Assembly: GCF_001591045.1 (NCBI RefSeq) | Contig: NZ_BCUA01000023.1 | Coordinates: 1 to 51,952 of the forward strand | From: Sphingopyxis granuli NBRC 100800 | Lineage (GTDB): Bacteria > Pseudomonadota > Alphaproteobacteria > Sphingomonadales > Sphingomonadaceae | Length of the DNA: 51,952 nucleotides | Direction of reading: 5' to 3' | Shown here: in pieces, positions 50,013-51,952 of the stretch | Position numbering within the stretch: the stretch's first letter is position 1 | Layout of the letters: every line of letters begins with the position of its first letter | The notes under the pieces: model-generated | Databases searched by the model: none | What the model saw: only the letters and a program-made list of their open reading frames with translations | Told to the model about the DNA's origin: nothing | Made by a program: the position numbers and the translations under genes

Positions 50013-51602
50013 ATGGAGCTCCGCCCGGCTCTGGCGGCGGCGCAAGCCTATCGCGCGACGGCGCAAGAGGCGCTGGCCGCACGGCTGGCTGCGAACCCGA
50101 TCGACGCCGAGCAGCGCGCGGCGCACGGCTTCGCATGGGTCGCGACGACGGTTGCGGCGCTGGAAGCCATACTCGACTGGCTCGAGGCCGGAAGGGGCGC
50201 CGACCCGCTCGACGCGCAGACCGCGACGCTGGCCTTCGCCGAAAGCATCGGCCAGCTCGCTGGCGGGCTGCCGATGGGGCAGAATGAAATCTTCCGCCCG
50301 GCCGACCTCGGCATCGGCGCGGCCGCCCGAACGCTCGCCGATGCCTGTGCCGACCTGCTCGACGCCGACCATGCCGCAATGCGCGCCGCTGTCGCTGCCG
50401 CGCTCGCCGAGGGTCACTGGCCGAGCGAGACGCTGCACGACACCGACCTCGACGCGATCCGCGACCAGTATCGGCGCTTTACCGAAACGGAGATCATCCC
50501 CCACGCGCATGGCTGGCACCTTGCCAACGCCCTGATCCCCGACGCCACGGTTCAGGCGATGGCAGACCTCGGCACATTTGGCGTTTGCATAGCGGAAGAG
50601 TTCGGCGGGCTCGGCCTCGGCAAGCTCGTCATGTGCATCGTCACTGAGGAGCTGTCGCGCGGCTGGATCGGCGCGGGATCGCTCGGCACGCGGTCGGAGA
50701 TCGCGGGCGAGCTGATCGCGATGGGCGGCACCGACGCGCAGAAGGCCGAATGGCTGCCGAAGATCGCCAGCGGCGAGATACTGCCGACGGCGGTGTTCAC
50801 CGAACCCGACACCGGCTCCGACCTCGGCGCGCTCCAGACGCGCGCGCGGCGGGCCGGCGACGGCTGGGTGATCGACGGCGCGAAAAACTGGATCACCCAC
50901 GCCGCGCGCTCGGACCTCATGACGCTGCTCGCGCGCACCGTCGCCGATGCCAAAGGCTATGCGGGCCTGTCGATGCTGCTGGTCCCCAAACCGCGCGGGA
51001 CCGATGCCGACCCCTTCCCGGCCGAGGGGATGAGCGGCAGCGAGATCGAGGTTCTCGGCTATCGCGGAATGCGCGAATATGCGCTGCAGTTCGACGCGAT
51101 GCAGGCGCCCGCCGACGCGCTGCTCGGCGGCGAGGAAGGGCAAGGCTTCAAGCAGCTCATGCGCACTTTCGAGGGCGCGCGCATCCAGACCGCGGCGCGC
51201 GCGGTCGGGGTGGCGCGGCGCGCGCTCGAACTCGGGCTCGCCTATGCGCTCGCCCGCAAGCAGTTCGGCAAGGCGATCGTCCATTTCCCGCGCGTCGCCG
51301 ACAAGCTGGCGATGAGCCTCGTCGATTTCGTCGCCGCGCGCGAGTTGAGCTACGCCGCCGCGCGCGCCAAGGACTCGGGCAAGCGCTGCGACATCGAGGC
51401 GGGAATGGCGAAGCTGCTCGGCGCGCGCGCCGCCTGGTCGAACGCCGACGCGGCGCTGCAGATCCACGGCGGCAACGGCTACGCGCTCGAATATGAGATC
51501 AGCCGCGTGCTGTGCGACGCGCGCATCCTCAATATCTTCGAGGGTGCGGCCGAGATTCAGGCGCAGGTCATCGCGCGCGGGCTGACCGCCGGGCGGAACT
51601 AG
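50013..51602 (+). CDS. mcd: (2S)-methylsuccinyl-CoA dehydrogenase-like acyl-CoA dehydrogenase (529 aa)
   Basis: Ordinary acyl-CoA dehydrogenases have about 390 aa; this one has an N-terminal helical extension of about 145 residues (RAAHGFAWVATTVAALEAIL, then IGQLAGGLPMGQNEIFRPAD) before the core. The extension and the core (FTETEIIPHAHGWHLANALI, EELSRGWIGAGSLGTRSEIA, PTAVFTEPDTGSDLGALQT, GSEIEVLGYRGMREYALQFD, ARILNIFEGAAEIQAQVIA) closely match (2S)-methylsuccinyl-CoA dehydrogenase of the ethylmalonyl-CoA pathway, which forms mesaconyl-C1-CoA. The match is from memory of the family. The ATG lies 2 bases after the thiolase stop; no other ethylmalonyl-pathway gene is in the window. Confidence 0.85.
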   Translation: MELRPALAAAQAYRATAQEALAARLAANPIDAEQRAAHGFAWVATTVAALEAILDWLEAGRGADPLDAQTATLAFAESIGQLAGGLPMGQNEIFRPADLGIGAAARTLADACADLLDADHAAMRAAVAAALAEGHWPSETLHDTDLDAIRDQYRRFTETEIIPHAHGWHLANALIPDATVQAMADLGTFGVCIAEEFGGLGLGKLVMCIVTEELSRGWIGAGSLGTRSEIAGELIAMGGTDAQKAEWLPKIASGEILPTAVFTEPDTGSDLGALQTRARRAGDGWVIDGAKNWITHAARSDLMTLLARTVADAKGYAGLSMLLVPKPRGTDADPFPAEGMSGSEIEVLGYRGMREYALQFDAMQAPADALLGGEEGQGFKQLMRTFEGARIQTAARAVGVARRALELGLAYALARKQFGKAIVHFPRVADKLAMSLVDFVAARELSYAAARAKDSGKRCDIEAGMAKLLGARAAWSNADAALQIHGGNGYALEYEISRVLCDARILNIFEGAAEIQAQVIARGLTAGRN

Positions 51603-51647
51603 ATCGCATCCGTTTTCAGAGCATCGTGATTTTGGATAGACCCGCTT

Positions 51648-51730
51648 CGTCATTGCGAGCGGAGCGAAGCAATCCAGGGCGGTCTGCGTACGCTCTGGAT
51701 TGCCGCGCGGCTTCGCCGCTCGCAATGACG
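51648..51730. repeat. GTCATTGC-type inverted repeat, second copy
   Basis: CGTCATTGCGAGCGGAGCGA at the left (from 51648) pairs with CGGCTTCGCCGCTCGCAATG at the right (through GCAATGACG ending at 51730); AGCAATCCAG and CTCTGGATTGC pair further in. Its ends are the same as those of 26247-26349. It is the first hairpin after the Mcd-like gene. Confidence 0.85.
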
Positions 51731-51764
51731 ATCATTTGATATCACGCTCTAAATGAACCTCGAT

Positions 51765-51846
51765 GCTCCCGCGAAGGCGGGAGCCCAGAGCGGCGAAAAG
51801 CCCGCGTCGGCGTATGAACGCTCTGGGTCCCCGCCTGCGCGGGGAC
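51765..51846. repeat. CTCCCGCG/CGCGGGGA inverted repeat
   Basis: Arms 51765-51792 and 51819-51846 are imperfect reverse complements. The outer part of each arm is itself a small palindrome (CTCCCGCGAAGGCGGGAG and CCCCGCCTGCGCGGGG), and the inner parts CCCAGAGCG and CGCTCTGGG pair exactly. Confidence 0.8.
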
Positions 51847-51930
51847 ACGAAAGACATTCAAACGGCATATTCGGCTTCCTCGTCACCCGGACTTGATCGG
51901 CATATATAACCTTCAGGCAAGTCAGGAGCT

Positions 51931-51952
51931 GTTCCCCGGCGAAAGCCGGGGT
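51931..51952. repeat. partial copy of the REP-like element at 6052-6125
   Basis: The last 22 bases of the window are identical to 6053-6074, the left arm of the inverted repeat between rnd and ppx. The second arm, if present, lies beyond the window edge. Confidence 0.85.

Larger units (their letters stand above)
51603..51952. other. repeat-filled terminal intergenic region
   Basis: No gene is seen in these 350 bases. They hold, in order, a GTCATTGC-type inverted repeat, a CTCCCGCG/CGCGGGGA inverted repeat, a fragment of the CGTCAC repeat (51881-51900), and the start of a REP-like element (51931 to the window end). Short AT-rich words such as TGATATCACGCTCTAAAT separate them. Confidence 0.8.

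Noticed and set aside
50013..51602. Reading the 529-aa dehydrogenase as a fusion or frameshift artefact
   Set aside because: The N-terminal extension carries sequence blocks of the methylsuccinyl-CoA dehydrogenase family, which is naturally this long.

Overview
The window is about 52 kb of GC-rich chromosome from an alphaproteobacterium, most likely a Sphingomonadaceae member close to Sphingopyxis. This rests on the gene sets lptD-surA-pdxA-rsmA, hdaA-ppk1-ppx and a RegB/RegA redox pair, on heavy use of 1- and 4-base gene overlaps, and on GC-rich palindromic intergenic repeats. The genus is an inference from gene content; no rRNA or tRNA gene, phage, transposase or CRISPR array was seen.

Left part (1-18,800). 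PPK2 polyphosphate kinase, a ribbon-helix-helix/PIN toxin-antitoxin pair coupled to an alpha/beta hydrolase, aspartyl-tRNA synthetase, RNase D, and a minus-strand operon (a DUF2066-like membrane-anchored protein, the DnaA regulator HdaA, PPK1, PPX). Then come purM and purN on the plus strand (PurN has an extra C-terminal YjbR/MmcQ-like domain), cardiolipin synthase, nucleoside diphosphate kinase, a lipoprotein, DNA polymerase III chi and leucyl aminopeptidase.

Middle (18,800-30,700). The outer-membrane/cofactor/ribosome operon lptD-surA-pdxA-rsmA runs against a TPR protein and an RsmB-type rRNA methyltransferase. IMP dehydrogenase, an MFS exporter and an ACAD10/11-type acyl-CoA dehydrogenase follow.

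Respiratory block (30,700-37,600, minus strand). cyoA-cyoB-cyoC-cyoD, SURF1, RegB sensor kinase and RegA regulator form one tightly packed unit: a bo3 ubiquinol oxidase, an assembly factor and a quinone/redox-sensing two-component pair. No cyoE (haem O synthase) is in the window.

Amino-acid block (37,600-42,200). An MHS-family transporter, an Lrp/AsnC regulator divergent from a leucine-dehydrogenase-like enzyme, a small ACT-like protein abutting the dehydrogenase, and a GT87-type membrane glycosyltransferase.

Right part (42,300-51,600). An acyl-CoA catabolic island under an IclR regulator: an HSD17B4-like short-chain dehydrogenase, an HTD2/mesaconyl-C4-CoA-hydratase-like dehydratase, three acyl-CoA dehydrogenases, a family III CoA-transferase and a thiolase. 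The last dehydrogenase has the long N-terminal extension and core motifs of (2S)-methylsuccinyl-CoA dehydrogenase. The CoA-transferase resembles mesaconyl-CoA C1-C4 transferase and the dehydratase resembles mesaconyl-C4-CoA hydratase. Together they suggest a route methylsuccinyl-CoA -> mesaconyl-C1-CoA -> mesaconyl-C4-CoA -> citramalyl-CoA, which is the most interesting system here. The window ends in 350 bases of stacked repeats, two of which have relatives elsewhere in the window.
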